In this document: piece by piece, positions 33,401 to 44,000 of the stretch
Layout: each line of letters opens with the position of its first letter
How positions within the stretch are numbered: the stretch's first letter is position 1
Source: Littorina saxatilis
Lineage: Eukaryota > Mollusca > Gastropoda > Littorinimorpha > Littorinidae
Direction of reading: 5' to 3'
Assembly: GCF_037325665.1 (NCBI RefSeq)
Contig: NC_090246.1
Location: forward strand, 92,477,280 to 92,541,279
DNA: 64,000 nucleotides
The notes under the pieces: generated by a model
Seen by the model: only the letters and a program-made list of their open reading frames with translations
Told to the model about the DNA's origin: nothing
Database searches by the model: none
Made by a program: the position numbers and the translations under genes

Positions 33401-36400
33401 GTCAAAGATATAAAATGTCTAATTTTTCCTTTGACGCTGACCTGTGACCTTGAAAAAGGTCAAAGGTCAACGAAACCATCGTTAAAGTGTAGAGGTCATT
33501 GGAGGTCACGACTAAACAAAATATGAGCCCGATCGCTTTGATAGTTTCCGAGAAAAGTCCAACGTTAAGGTGGTGTCTACGGACGGCCGGCCGGCCGGCC
33601 GGCCGGACGGCCGGCCGGCCGGACAGACTAACACTGACCGATTACATAGAGTCACTTTTTCTCAAGTGACTCAAAAACCCTGCGACTGTTGGGTCAGCCC
33701 AGCCAACGAACCCCCGCCAATTATAGACTGAACAGGAACCCATCGGGTCTGATCAGAAAAGAAATGGTCCGGTCCGGTCGGGGGTGCCGATCCGGTCCGG
33801 TAGGGTGGTCCGGTCCGGTCCGGTGGTCCGGTACCATCCGGAGGTCCCGTAACCACAAAAGTGTTCGGGTGGTTCGGTCCGGACGTGGACACACCGTACC
33901 ATCCGGACCCGTAGGTCCGGTGGTCCGGCTCGGTGCCAGACCACCCGAACGAACAGAGGTGGTCGGGTGGTCCGGTCCGGTTCGGTACCATACCATCCGG
34001 ACCCGTAGGTCCGGCAAGGGCCAGAGGTACTGTCCCGCACCGGACCCTAAGGTCCAGTACGGTCCGGTACCATGGGTCCCGTTCGGACCAAACCCGAAGG
34101 TCAAGTCCAGTCGGGACCCGTGGGTCCGGTTCGATCCCGACCCGTAAGCCTGGAACATTCCGGACCCTTGGTCCGGACCATCCGTCACCCGAACACCAGA
34201 CGCTAAGGAATGGCGTGGGGTCAAGATGGTCCGGTCGGAGGTGTCGGTCTGAGCAACAGAAACAATGTTCCCGTCGCCCTGACCATTCGACAGAAGTACC
34301 ACGTTCTGTCGAACACCTCCACGTCCAGTAACTAGTAGGCCGGAGCGTTTCATAGAGGGACAGCCACCCGTCACACGGACGTCAGAGGGAACTGTAGTAG
34401 CAGTGGTCGGAGGCACGAAGCCTGAAACCCCTGCCCCCACAGGACCGCCCTGAACGGGGTCACTTCGCATCCCAACCCCAGCGGGGAGGGAATTCAGAGA
34501 CCCTGTCATCTCCTCCGATCTCCCCCCCCAGGAGGCCGAAACTACTGTCGAAACAGCAGCAGACGACCCAGCGAGGGAGTTCAGAGGAGGACCCGTGTCC
34601 CTCCTGGCTTCCACAGCGGTGGAAACCGAGGAGGGCACAGGAGAGGCACCGGAAAAGAAAGATGTCGAAACCTGAGTCTCTCCAGTAGCCCCTAGATCGG
34701 ATTCACCAACCCCCGAAGAGGGTTGGTAATCGACCTGCCCCCGGATTCGAGCCAGGGAGGAGAAGGAAACCTTCCCCCCATGCTTGAAACCGGGAGGAGC
34801 TGAAGCCTGAGACTGAGGGCCGGACAACGGCGTCGAAGGGGGGGAAGCCTGTTCCACTGAAGGAGAAGGAGAAAGAAGCTTTTTCTTTCCCCTCGACCTT
34901 CCCCGAACCTTCGACGGCGCAGCCCCGCCCGAAGTCCCAGGCTCAAGCCCAGCCTGTTTGAGCAAGCTCGCATTGAGCTTGCTCAAACAGGCTTTCTCCG
35001 CCCTCCCTCGCCGCAAACGCAAAGCGTTTGGGGAGGGAGAGTCGGAGCGCCGAAAGGTCCCCTTCTCCGTGCGCAAAACATGACGCTGGGCGCCCGGAGA
35101 AGGGTTGCCCCCGGCAGACTCTGGTTCCGTAGAACCAGAGCCCAAAACAGGACGAGACATCCTACCTCGCCCTGTACGTACCCTTAAAGACCGAGAATTT
35201 ACAAAATTCAAAGAAAACTTAGGTCAATACTCAAGTGAATGCGGCGAAACAAGAAGCAGACGACCGGTCACCACGAAGGAGGACGGGAGGCACGCCGAGT
35301 CCGCCACACAACAACGGAGGCACAAGTTGAAGGAAACACAACGTAGCCTCAAGCCAGAAGTGGAATAACACACAATAATCCAACAGGTGATAGTCCACAC
35401 AGAAAAGAAGCCTCTTAGTCCAAAATAATCCGGGAGCGTAGCAGAAACACAGCCGTCTGACACGCGCGAAAAAAGAAAGAGGACGCGCCACCTAGATCCT
35501 GTAAGGGGGAAGCACTCGGACAGTGCTTGGGATCCACGGTGGCGCATGGTTATGGGAGATAATTGTACCCACTCAGCGTTTTGCCCAATTTTTTCGGCCT
35601 ATAATAGATAATGTGCAAGAATAGTACTGTCGAGGTAAGTGTTATATTGACAGCTATTTTTGGACAGATAATGGCGCCATATCGAGCGCACACTGCACAT
35701 CAGACATATATAGACGGTGATCATTGGCAAAGTCAGCAATCACTGCAGGCCAGTGATCAGTGCCACAGTGAACAGTGCGCTCCAATTAGCTTATTTTGGA
35801 GAGATAATGGTGCAATATTGAGCACACAATGCACATTAGAACTGATTTTTCATTGTGATTGCCTTGGACACACAGTGTGACCATGTGTTGAATCACACAC
35901 TTCAACTAACTTGGTCTTGCTCATTGTCTCATTGTTTTAAGGGAAGCAACTCATCTGCAGCCTATAAAAACACATAATCGTTTCTCGCAATTGTCTATTA
36001 TTTTGTACGATTCTAGCATAGGCACACACACACAAAAAGCAAAGAAAACAAAAGCTATGCCGTCACACTACTAACTAGAACTTGGGTAACTGTATTTGAG
36101 AATCTAATGCAAAGTTTTTGAAAGTATGTGACAGAAAAAAGTCTTTGCATTTGTTCCCATAATTTTACAGGAAATACATTTTAAAATTCATATCATCTAA
36201 GATATTCTGGTGAAAGAACAGTAGAAACAGTAGGATAGGGCGAGACTATACAAAAGAATACTTACTGGCACAGCCGTGTACAATCGGTGATTTTTTAGTC
36301 GACAGTGTCAAGGATTTGGTGTATGAAAGGTGCAATGCCTTATTGACAGATTGCTGGTTCTTGAAGACAAGGTAGGCCACTCTGTGGTCCATCTGAAAAA

Positions 36401-39122
36401 CAACAGTGATTAGACAAGAGAATACTGTGCCTGGGTTTTGAAAGTGTGTTGGCGTGTGGCTGCCTTAATGGTGGGGTAAAACCGGTCATACACGTAAAAA
36501 CCAACTCAACCTAAAAAAAAAAAAAAGAGTGTTCGTGGGAGTTAAAGCCCCTGAACGCAGAAGAAAGAAAAAAAGCGTGTTGTATACATGTATGACAGAC
36601 AGCGCAGAAAAATCTCTCCAAGCATCACACTTCACCTGGGCTCAGTGAGGAAGGGAATCTCACTCCCACATCAGCCTGTCCAGTTATACCTGATGCTGCC
36701 TCGGAACGAATATTGAGAGCGCAAATGCATACTCTCCCGGGACTGACGGATGCCTACTACTCTTATAATTATGCATAGGTTGTCCACTGAACACATAGTT
36801 ACCACGCATTATACATTATGCACATATCTATTGATAAAATGATCTGGACCTTTTTGACAACATGACTTCACTTAATAGAATGGAAGGATAGTTATCCTGT
36901 ATGTCGCCTCTCATTGTGATAAAGATCACTACCCCATGCCATTTAAGGCTTTCTTTAATTGTGCCCAAGTTGACTTTGTGTAGACTTTACAAAGTCTATT
37001 CACAAAAAATTCAGTGCCAAAGCTTAGTGCAGTATGCTTCGTGAAGCAGATTTAGAAAAGTCAACTTCGCCCAATTAATATTAGGCATTACCGTATCAAT
37101 TCAGATGTCAATGCTTCAGGAGGTAAAATAGTAATCACTGGACAGGTGAACTTTACTGTTGTTTTTAATCATTTTTTCGATTGATGACTCTGTATTGCTA
37201 TGAATAAAACCAGTTTACCACACTACTTAATACTTATGTGTTCATAATGTGAAAAATTACCTTTGGAAATAGTTCCCTTCGTTTTGAGTTATCTTCTGCA
37301 GGCTTGCCCTTACATGGTTTTGCGTGGAAATAAACGTTCTCTACTCTGCCACAGCAACCAAAGGCATGCTTAAAACTTTCCTGCAAAAAAAAAAGAACAC
37401 TCAAGTCAACATAAGAACAAATCAACAACAACAAAACTGATGACATAAAGTAGCACTCAGATATTCCACATTTATAATTATCGCTCCAAGTGACCAGAAT
37501 CTCTAGCTCTTGATTTTGAAAAAAAACCCACCACACCATCTCCTTCACGTAAAGTTCAACACCCTCGTGTGCGCAAATCCAAAATGTACAAGATTTAAAG
37601 TATGAAGTGAGCAACAAAATGCAAGAACCTCCAAATACTGTATTAAAGTAGTGTTAATTTGCAGATTATATAACAAATCCATACACACACATGTGTAAAA
37701 AATTATCCTTCCATTCACTGGATACAGGCATTAAAAAAACTCAAGCAAATAACGCCTCCTTGCACTCGATCGCTACCTGTTCAAACTGCACCAGTTGCTG
37801 AGTTGGCAAGATGACTTACAAATATTTACTCATCATTTGTAAAAAAAAAAAAAACCAAGTAAAGAAAGCAATGCATGTTTCTCAAGTACAGTGAAACCCT
37901 TAGAAAATCTTAAAAAACCAGGTCTTCATAGGAATTAAGGGAGCCTCAAAATGCCGGAAAAAGACGTAATTAACAGAAAATCTGAAAAACTAGGATTCTA
38001 AAAAAAAGGGGTGGGTGGGTGGGTGGGTTGGTCTTAAAAAGATGGTTCCACTGTGTTCAAGTCCAATTCAAATGTATGCCAACACTGACCTCTGTGGCCC
38101 ACGGAGGCACGTTCCCAACAAAGACGGTTCTGTCCTTGGGTTTGACGTCATCTCCTCCCTTCTGCCTCACATCATGCTGTTTGAGGTAGACATAATGGAC
38201 TGTTGTCCTGGCTTCATCAAACTTCACAGGAACCACTGCAAAGAAGAAGACAAAACTCCCTGTACAAAAAACAGCGGTTCCTGCCAAGACAGGACATGCA
38301 TGGGAACAGCTGAGTCAGCATCCCTCTCTGACAGGTGTCCTATCATGATGTGAAGAAAAGTTAATTCTATAGTCAATGAGCCAACACTTCCATTCGGAAG
38401 TTTTCCTCAAGCCAGGGGTTGTCGGCAGTGTCACAAGAGCAGGAACAGGATCCAGCTGTCCTGCTCGCTGTTGCACAAGAGGTACGTATACAGTGCTACA
38501 CAGGCCTACAGTTTGTTACAATTGTCTTTCTTCTTTGTTTACAGTCATGTTTTGTGATCACTGAATTTATCGGGCGGGGATATAGCTCAGTCGGTAGCGC
38601 GCTGGATTTGTATACAGTTGGCCGCTGTCAGCATGAGTTCGTCCCCACGTTCGGCGAGAGATTTATTTCTCAGAGTCAACTTTGTGTGCAGACTCTCCTC
38701 GGTGTCCGAACACCCCCGTGTGTACACGCAAGCACAAGACCAAGTGCGCACGAAAAAGATCCTGTAATCCATGTCAGAGTTCGGTGGGTTATAGAAACAC
38801 AAAAATACCCAGCATGCTTTCCCCGAAAGCGGCGTATGGCTGCCTAAATGGCGGGGTAAAAACGGTCATACACGTAAAATTCCACTCGTGCAAAAAACAC
38901 GTAGTGTACGTGGGAGTTTCAGCCCACGAAGCAGAAGAAGACAGAAGAAGAACTGAATTTATCAATCAATGATTTATGGTTGTTGGCTGCTTTGTGGTGT
39001 GGAATAGTTCATAAGTATGCAAAGGCTTGCTTTTGTTGTTGTAATAAAGCAATGAGGACAAGCTGTTAATTGTCTGTGACAAATAGTTGCTCACCACTGA
39101 ATGCTTACAGACAATGACATAC

Positions 39123-39204
<82 letters not shown>

Positions 39205-39329
39205 TGTGTGTTTGTGTGTGTGTAGCCGAGAATTTGAAACACACAGTCACACTGCATTTCTAAGACATCAGCATGGCCATGCGATGGTGTCCTTTCGATG
39301 TCTAATAAAAGAGTACATATTACACACTT

Positions 39330-39363
<34 letters not shown>

Positions 39364-39375
39364 TCACACATACAT

Positions 39376-39428
<53 letters not shown>

Positions 39429-39688
39429 GTGAAACATACACACACACACACACTGACACAGTGTGACAGTGTGACAGACGTCTGAGACAGAGATACACCG
39501 CAAACACAACCGTTAGGTAAAGGGATTGGCTTTACAGACAAGCACCCAAGGATAACCCGCCTTGGAACTAAAAAAAAATATCAGAGACCGGACATGAATC
39601 TTCACCTTGAATCTGTTTAAGTTTGTGCATGCCACAGAACAGTCTTACCAGTGAGCCCTTTGATAACCATGTGCTCGCTCTCCGCCAT
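24432..39688 (-). CDS. RRP7A: Ribosomal RNA-processing protein 7 homolog A
   Basis: RRP7A is a component of the small-subunit processome (UTP-C) needed for 18S rRNA maturation in the nucleolus. Minus-strand exons in order: 39688-39649, 38235-38090, 37380-37261, 36392-36266, 27861-27761, 27532-27389, 25978-25930, 24517-24432. All have GT/AG ends and compatible phases, giving about 270 residues (human 280). The start is the ATG of MAESEHMVIKG. An N-terminal RRM-like fold is indicated by RTVFVGNVPPWATE, FGCCGRVENVYF and RVAYLVFKNQQSVNKAL. The C-terminus carries the family signature: DEGWTVVTRVG, then TNFYTFQTREQKK, then the end LREKFEMDRSKVE and AQRKFKPF, against human AQRKFRPY. Intron 4 is 8.4 kb because of a retroelement fossil in the same orientation. 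NAA60 lies divergently upstream, with 1.4 kb between start codons. Confidence 0.93.
24788..25506. repeat. Dispersed repeat rich in TCAAGGTCA words
   Basis: It begins near ACATGTGACCTTGACCC and ends with GACGGACGGACG, then GAGTACATAGACTCACTTTT and GAGTCAAAAAA. It contains many TGACCTTGACCTT or TCAAGGTCA words on both strands, and ends resemble the nested repeat at 33000-33690. No coding. It lies in the last RRP7A intron. Confidence 0.75.
26062..26460 (-). mobile_element. LINE ORF2 3'-end fragment
   Basis: On the minus strand the translated 3' part reads PLCPCGKNQRAEHILQACP, then ALRDTIWPEETALQKKLYGP. This CxC...H...C zinc-knuckle followed by a Trp/Pro stretch is typical of the C-terminus of Jockey/RTE-like non-LTR reverse transcriptases. 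It ends in an AAGAAGAAGAAATGAAG tail. Only about 400 bp is present, with a frame break in the upstream part, so this is a 5'-truncated dead copy inside an RRP7A intron. Confidence 0.65.
26763..27128 (-). mobile_element. SINE-like element (family with 49762-50159)
   Basis: Reverse-oriented copy: the plus strand reads CTTTCTTTGGTGTTTAACGT first and ends CTAACCCGCGGGGGG. It is flanked by the direct repeat AAAAGATCT (26754-26762 and 27129-27137), evidence of target-primed insertion. The A-rich tail is at the low-coordinate end. A partial copy of the 3' end lies near 12625-12690. Confidence 0.8.
27956..28277. mobile_element. Palindromic mini-element abutting the DIRS-like fossil
   Basis: Perfect or near-perfect 56-bp inverted repeats at 27956-28011 and 28222-28277 (starting GTAAGGCTTCTTTTTAAGCC) enclose about 210 bp. 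Most of the interior (about 27985-28160) is an inverted copy of the outer end of the DIRS-like element at 35473-35650. It may be a short non-autonomous relative or a rearranged end of the fossil. Confidence 0.7.
28279..35653 (-). mobile_element. DIRS-like tyrosine-recombinase retrotransposon, fossil
   Basis: A DIRS-family retroelement of about 7.4 kb, reading on the minus strand inside RRP7A intron 4. Parts, 5' to 3' in its own sense: an outer inverted repeat (35613-35653), an upstream low-complexity reading frame, a Gag-like frame rich in Ser/Pro, reverse transcriptase with a YLDD box, RNase H, a C-terminal tyrosine recombinase with the Arg/His-x-x-Arg style box and final Tyr, and the inverted repeat again at 28279-28317. 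There is no integrase or aspartic protease, as expected for DIRS. Frames are still long, so it looks fairly young, but it is broken: one nested repeat has inserted and there are perhaps two or three further breaks. Part of the upstream frame (about 33740-34200) is a GGTCCGGT-rich minisatellite. Confidence 0.85.
33000..33690. repeat. Nested dispersed repeat within the DIRS-like fossil
   Basis: Two diverged tandem halves (about 33030-33300 and 33330-33560) each contain CTGTGACCTTGAAAAAGGTC followed by AAAGGTCA. It ends in a (GGCC)n run at 33580-33622 and then AGAGTCACTTTTTCTCAAGT. Its right end resembles that of the repeat at 24788-25506. It shares no content with the surrounding retroelement, so it inserted later. 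Confidence 0.7.
36452..36566 (+). repeat. SINE 3'-end fragment
   Basis: GCGTGTGGCTGCCTTAATGG, then CGGTCATACACGTAAAAACC, then GTTCGTGGGAGTTAAAGCCC and a GAAGAAAG tail match the 3' part of the SINE at 38572-38951 in the same orientation. The head is missing. Confidence 0.7.
37888..38054. mobile_element. MITE, ACAGTGGAACC family
   Basis: It starts ACAGTGAAACCC and ends GGTTCCACTGT, an imperfect inverted pair, with a GTCTTAAAA-type interior and a (GGGT)n run near 38010. Confidence 0.75.
38572..38951 (+). mobile_element. Full-length tRNA-derived SINE
   Basis: The head GGGGATATAGCTCAGTCGGT plus AGCGCGCTGG carries a good box A, and GAGTTCGTCCCC is a weak box B. The tail ends in a GAAGAAGA repeat. 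A perfect 12-bp target duplication, ACTGAATTTATC, flanks it (38560-38571 and 38952-38963), fixing both ends. Its 3' half recurs as fragments at 8974, 10902, 36452 and about 50400. It lies in the first RRP7A intron. Confidence 0.9.
39126..39426. repeat. (GA)n and (CA)n microsatellites
   Basis: (GA)n at about 39126-39202, then GT repeats to about 39222, (TC)n at about 39331-39347 and (CA)n at about 39348-39425. They lie in the first RRP7A intron, close to the first exon. Confidence 0.95.
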
Positions 39689-41063
39689 GTTGTTTACTAA
39701 AGTTGTCGATTAAAAAACATGGATTGAAAAGAATGCGAAGAATGCTACAATTTTACATTATTTTTCCTTAATGTCTACGCTAAAATGAGTATTGCTGATG
39801 GCACTGTATGTGGTGTATTCTTGTCGTCTTTTTTTCATCGCCAGATTCATTTTTGTTTTGTTTTATATTGCCGGAATTTATTCGACATAATCAATACAAA
39901 AAGTAGAACATCCGGTTTGTCTCTGTCCGTCTGATTCTGAGGAGATAAAGCAGCTGGTTTTGCAGATGTTTGCAACAATTGCAAGACGATTACATCGCAT
40001 TCATCAGCGAAAATCGTAATAACAGATTCTCCTTTCAAAATTCAAGTCCCTATATTTGTGGTGAGTTCAAGGGATATCTATTTCTTCGGCAATAACTTTG
40101 GATGACCCTGTTTGTTTTGGTTTGAGGGTTGAGAAGCGAGAGCCTGCTGTTGCTTGCAACCTGTTCAGCCTCTTTTCAGTCTTCGTCTTTATTTGTGGGT
40201 GTTCTTTTCACACACATGTGGGAATCTTGTTTTATAATAGTTGTAGAGAAGTCTAATTCCATTTTTATGAGATCTAAGTAAAAGGGTGCATGTCATCAAA
40301 AATCAAAGATATGTAAAGCTCTCAGTCCCAGTTCTATCTCAAGTTATTATTCAAAAGAATCAAATGCACAGTCAGGAAAATTAGACAATTCAGAGATCTG
40401 CCATTTTGCTCAAATCAATTGCAAATGTATTGTGCTTTGTACTAATCAGAATTAGTAAAAATCACACGTCAATGACATCGACTTAACAGTGAACAGATAA
40501 TGAAAGAAAATGTGTATGAATATGATGGGTGACTATTGGTCACTAAATTTCAAAATAGCGTGCATTTAACAGACCCAAATGCAATTTGGAATACAATAAG
40601 GGGACGTAAAAAGGCCGCGAGGCCTACTCATTGTCCCTATACCTATAATCATACCAAATATTTAACAAAACATTACTCTTCTCCCTTTGTTTTTAAGTTA
40701 ACAAGTGCATGCTGCTGTGTAATAAATGATATATTGTGTCAACTGTGAAGTGCTATTTGTGCTTGATATGTTCGGTTGATTCTTTTTATTACAAACTTTT
40801 TTGTCAGTATATTTTTTGGTTTACATATATATATATACATGTGTGTAGTCATTAAATGTGCTGTTTTCCAGTTCCATGCACATCGGACAGTAAATAAAAT
40901 GGAGCCCCACGAAAGGTGAGGTGGATCTGTGGGAGAGCTTGGAGGGGGAGTTGGAGTCTGAGTGTGAACCCTGGCTGCACCTGCCCATGTGATAGTAGGA
41001 TCAGGCGCGGCTGTGGCGGTGGCGACAGCAGGGGTAGTGACGGCACAAGTGGCGGAGGCAGGC
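39689..41063. other. Shared upstream region of divergent RRP7A and NAA60
   Basis: Between the two ATGs lies 1.37 kb with no coding evidence. The right 200 bases (about 40880-41063) are GC-richer, likely the NAA60 first exon or 5' UTR. No TATA box could be tied to either gene. The open frame running into the NAA60 start lacks an earlier in-frame ATG. Confidence 0.5.
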
Positions 41064-44000
41064 ATGACGCAGGTGCAAGCCTATCGCGTGCAGCAAGAGG
41101 TCCAGCTCAGATTCCTTTCCCCGGCAGACGTCAGTGAAGTGAAGAAGCTGTGCAGCGAATGGTTTCCCATTGAGTGAGTGTGATTATTCTTTTGCACAAT
41201 AAGTTATCCTTTTAGCATACATAACTGTTTCCCATCTGTGTCACATGGGAAGTACATTGCTGTCTTCATTGGTTTGTGTGTGTGTTCTTTTTCTGTGTAT
41301 CGACACTGCTGGCCACTAGCCCTTATCTTGCAAACATGCAATGTGTGCCATACTCTTCATGTAGTATACTGTGGCATAAAGGTGGGACAGGCACTTACAA
41401 GTATGCATGCGTAAGACACAGAAGCTCTAAATTGCTATTGTTGCCTTATTTTTAAGCTGTCATGGGAAAATAGTCATTCATGCTTGCTTTTTTTTATTTT
41501 TATAAACTATCACCTCAGGACTCACTTACGATCTGTGATTATGCCGAATACACATAGCTGACAAAATTGTGTTCTTTTCATCTCAGATTAATTTGTGTAC
41601 ATTGTAAGTTACATAAATGTATAGCTTGTATGCAAATAGTAGAATTTTTTATACTTACAGAAAAGTAATATTGATGACAAACTGCCATTTTATTTTGTGT
41701 TTGCAGGTATCCTGACTCTTGGTATGATGACATCACCTCCAGCTCCCGTTTCTACTCTCTGGCGGCCACCCACAAGTCTCGCATCATCGGTCTTATTGTG
41801 GCCGAACTCAAACCAAAGTCCAAGTTGAACAAAGAAGTAGGTTATTCACCTTTGTGTGCAAATTAGTTCTCTGTTCTACTATATATCTTTCTTGTGTTCT
41901 CTCCCTCACTCTGTCAGTCTTCAGCTAGGTCTTTCTCCTTCTCTCCTCCTTTCTCTTTCTTTCACTCTCCTTCTCTTGGTCTATCTATCTATATCTGAAA
42001 ATACAGGTGTGCAAGATACATGTATTTGTTTTGATGCCATTTCTTGTTGATTGTGAGTGCATTTTTTCCTCAAATGTGTATAGGAATTTGTTTGTTTTAA
42101 GAATATATGAAGAAGCGGTGCAGCGAATATATATATTATATGCATGCATACTACATGTGTGTGAATGTGTGCTCGGGTGCATGCATGTGGTATGCATGCA
42201 TGCCTCTGTGTGTATGGGTGTGTATGCTCATGAGAATAGATGGTTTTGGGAAATAACTCAGTAGGTTTGTATGGGTTGTGAAAGAGTGAATACCCTTGCT
42301 TTTCCTCTGACACATAACTTCACACGAGCTACTGTAAGCGTTTCCGACACAACCCTCTGTAGTGATTGGCCCATCCAATGTTTGTCCGAGTAAAAAGCAA
42401 GGGCATTCACTCTTTTCACAACCCATACAAACCCGACAGAGTTCTTTTTTGAATTCCCTCTATATCGTAGTGCATATGTGTTAGTAATCACAATCTATGC
42501 CTGTGTGTAAGGATGGAGACATCCTTGCCACCTACTACCCTCCAAGTATGCAGGTGGCCTACATCCTGAGCCTTGGAGTGGTGGGCGACTTCAGGCGGAA
42601 TGGAATAGGTATGTGGAACGCAGTATGATGTCCAAACGACCACAATTTCTTCTCACAATTTTGTTTTCTTCTTACCTACACATTGTTATAAGTCTTAAGA
42701 TCAGTCCATCAAAGATCATGTCATCTAAACAGGCCATATTTTATGACGGTCTCGTTAGTGTCAGAAAATACTCTTTTCGAATTGCTCCTTGGCCTGCTTT
42801 GGAAAGCAAGACTAAGGGAAGCTGATGATGGATACATGTGCTCCCAGTGACTGAGTCTCAGTCAGTCTCACACTTCTGTTCAAATGGCCGCATCTGTGTA
42901 AAGTCTGTCTTTGGAAAGATTCGAGGAAATCGTCTGGTAACTGTGCACTGACCAAAAATGAACTGATGGTCATTGACTTGGGCACTCTCAATCCAGCGTT
43001 AACGATTAACTCTCAATCCAGCGTTAACGATTAAATCTTGATCAATGTTCTTCACCCAAATGGAATATGGAAGCGCTGCAATATGTTACTATTGTTCTGA
43101 CAGCATCACAATCAAAGCATAATATACATATCCTAGAAGAATCTGTGGTAGCTCATTTTGCTTGGAATGACAGCACATTTAGCTGACAGATGTTCTCCTC
43201 CATTTTCAGCATTAAATGAGGAGACAACCTTGGTGCAATATTAAATGTGGAATGATGTATCATCTTTTTAGAAGCTGACATTAGGTATTAGTGATCAAAG
43301 CTTTTCTCTTCATTTGTCGCATCAGAAAATGAGATTATAGTATAACTATCTTCTATAAACATCATGATGCAGATTCACAACATTTTGACAGAAAACATTT
43401 TTCCTTCTTTTTTTTCAGCATCACTCTTACTGGACAGCCTGTTATCCTACCTCACATCTAAAGAAAGTGTTGGCTGCAAAGCGATATACTTGCATGTCTT
43501 AGCCACCAACACCGTTGCCATCCGCTTCTACGAACGTCGCAATTTCCGGCCGCACAGCTTTCTGCCTTTCTACTATTCCATTCAGGGCAAGCCAAGGGAC
43601 GGTTACTCCTACGTCCTGTATGTCAACGGGGGCCAGCCGCCATGGTCTCTGATATATCCTTTCAATTTGTTGAAGTCTGTTGTGTGGATAACCTGTTGGA
43701 ATATAGCAAGACTTAGTGTTGATTTCATATCCTTTGAATTTGTTGCAGTCTGTTGTGTTGATAATCTGTGGGAATATAGTAAGACTTATAGTTGTTGATT
43801 TCATATCCTTTGAATTTGTTGCAGTCAGTTAGTGTGGATAATCTGTGGGAATTTAGTAAGACTTAGTGTTGATTTCAGCATTTTTCACAGTTATGAGTTC
43901 TTTATTCGGGGGTCAGACTAGTAGGCGTCATCTAGAACCGGAGTTAAAACTGTCTGTCTTGAATGTTTTAAGTCTTTTTTGATTAATTACTTTGGGTATG

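Noticed and set aside
38576-38650. Stand-alone tRNA gene
   Set aside because: Box A is good, but the acceptor stem does not close and the sequence continues into a SINE body with a target duplication. The heads at 58545 and 61164 are rejected for the same reason.
40989-41063. Longer NAA60 N-terminus
   Set aside because: The in-frame upstream extension has no ATG; the start at 41064 matches the length of the human protein.
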